DNA from: Robiginitomaculum sp.
GTDB taxonomy: Bacteria > Pseudomonadota > Alphaproteobacteria > Caulobacterales > Maricaulaceae
Assembly: GCA_026993275.1 (NCBI GenBank)
Contig: JALWUB010000219.1
Location: 1-6,375, forward strand
Direction: 5' to 3'
Length of the DNA stretch: 6,375 bases
Under the pieces are notes generated by a model, which had not been told where the DNA came from, ran no database searches, and saw only the letters and a program-made list of their open reading frames with translations. Position numbers and translations under genes: made by a program. Positions 5,969-6,375 of this stretch are shown here, one piece after another; position 1 is the first letter of the stretch; the number at the start of each line of letters is the position of its first letter.

Positions 5969-6375
5969 ACGACTGCCTCCCTGCTCTGGCACCAGCGCCG
6001 CAAGTGTTCCGGGGTGTTGAGATTGATCCAGTCGTCATCCGGCACCGCATCCGCCGGCAGAACGCGCACGTCCAGCCCCGCGAGGAAGGCGCGAATGGAG
6101 AGATCCGCATCTGGCGCCTGCAAGAGAGCGTCCAGACGCGCTCTTATTTCATCAGTCACCGCCAGCTTCAGCGGCAGGGTGTGGCCTGTATAATGAGCTG
6201 CCGCACCGGGCGCCTGGCCCAGCCTGCGCAGGGTTTGCGGGCGCAGGCCCGGCATGTCCACCGGCACCGCCAGCAGCGCCGCGGCCCCCGCCGCATGGCC
6301 GAGCGCCGCATGCAGGCCCGCCAACGGCCCCTTGCCGGGATAGCGGTCGGCTATGCCGCCCGGCCCCGAAAGCAG
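5965..6375 (-). CDS. mobA: Molybdenum cofactor guanylyltransferase MobA, C-terminal 136 residues (5' end outside window)
   Basis: The frame is open to the window edge, so this is a partial gene lacking roughly the first 60 residues, including the GGxSxRMGxDK nucleotide-binding loop. MobA transfers GMP from GTP to Mo-molybdopterin in the cytoplasm, giving the guanine dinucleotide form used by DMSO-reductase-family enzymes such as formate dehydrogenases and nitrate reductases. Visible motifs are DRYPGKGPLAGLHAAL near the upstream end (family GPLAGL block), LAVPVDMPGL (the D-x-P metal-binding strand) and WINLNTPEHL near the C terminus (family NxNTPEDL). The apparent ATG-type start at 6322-6324 is really an internal TTG in GPLAGL and should not be used as the start. 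The stop overlaps the DUF7009-like start by 4 bp. Confidence 0.9.
   Translation of the reverse strand: MLSGPGGIADRYPGKGPLAGLHAALGHAAGAAALLAVPVDMPGLRPQTLRRLGQAPGAAAHYTGHTLPLKLAVTDEIRARLDALLQAPDADLSIRAFLAGLDVRVLPADAVPDDDWINLNTPEHLRRWCQSREAVV
5976..5981 (-). promoter_or_regulatory. Ribosome-binding site of the DUF7009-like gene
   Basis: GGGAGG on the minus strand lies seven bases before the ATG at 5966-5968, within the end of mobA. It fixes the start and is the best Shine-Dalgarno match in the operon; modA, modB and modC have weak or no matches and depend more on coupling. Confidence 0.6.

Noticed and set aside
5969..5992. Upstream ATG for the DUF7009-like gene
   Set aside because: It would deepen the overlap with mobA. 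The start at 5968 has GGGAGG at seven bases and begins with the family-like MKIKLEL.

Overview
The window is GC-rich and densely coded, with four-base ATGA gene overlaps. It looks like chromosomal DNA of a proteobacterium, most likely an alphaproteobacterium with sulfur-oxidising or methylotroph-like metabolism of the Hyphomicrobium type. The taxon is inferred from gene content and style; no rRNA or other taxonomic marker is present. I see no mobile elements, tRNAs, rRNAs or CRISPR arrays.

Left block (1-1883, + strand): this is the 3' end of a cytoplasmic sulfur-oxidation (sHdr, heterodisulfide-reductase-like) operon. It holds the last 19 codons of a probable sHdrC2, a complete HdrB-type subunit with two full CCG cysteine motifs (sHdrB2), a 140-residue protein of unknown function ending in a Cys-Cys motif, and a GcvH-like lipoate-binding protein (LbpA). 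In characterised sHdr systems, sulfur bound to the carrier is oxidised by an iron-sulfur flavoprotein complex and LbpA is an essential lipoylated partner. A GcvH-like protein directly behind an HdrB gene, with no glycine-cleavage genes in view, is the reason for this assignment.

Middle (1888-3069, - strand): a 393-residue exported protein of unknown function. It has a signal peptide, six cysteines and a basic tail. Its 3' end faces lbpA across only 4 bp. A gap of about 124 bp (3070-3193) separates it from the next operon and must hold its promoter and any terminator of that operon.

Right block (3194-6375, - strand): a five-gene molybdenum operon read right to left. The order is mobA (5' part outside the window), a 110-residue DUF7009-like protein, modA (lipoprotein), modB (permease) and modC (ATPase). 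All four junctions are ATGA stop/start overlaps, so the genes are probably translated as a coupled unit. ModABC imports molybdate, and MobA attaches GMP to molybdopterin to make the guanine dinucleotide cofactor. The small DUF7009-like protein is the unexplained member. ModA is divergent around the region of the usual tyrosine ligand.

The most useful leads are the Cys-Cys protein between hdrB2 and lbpA, the DUF7009-like protein locked into a molybdenum operon, and the cysteine-rich exported orphan.
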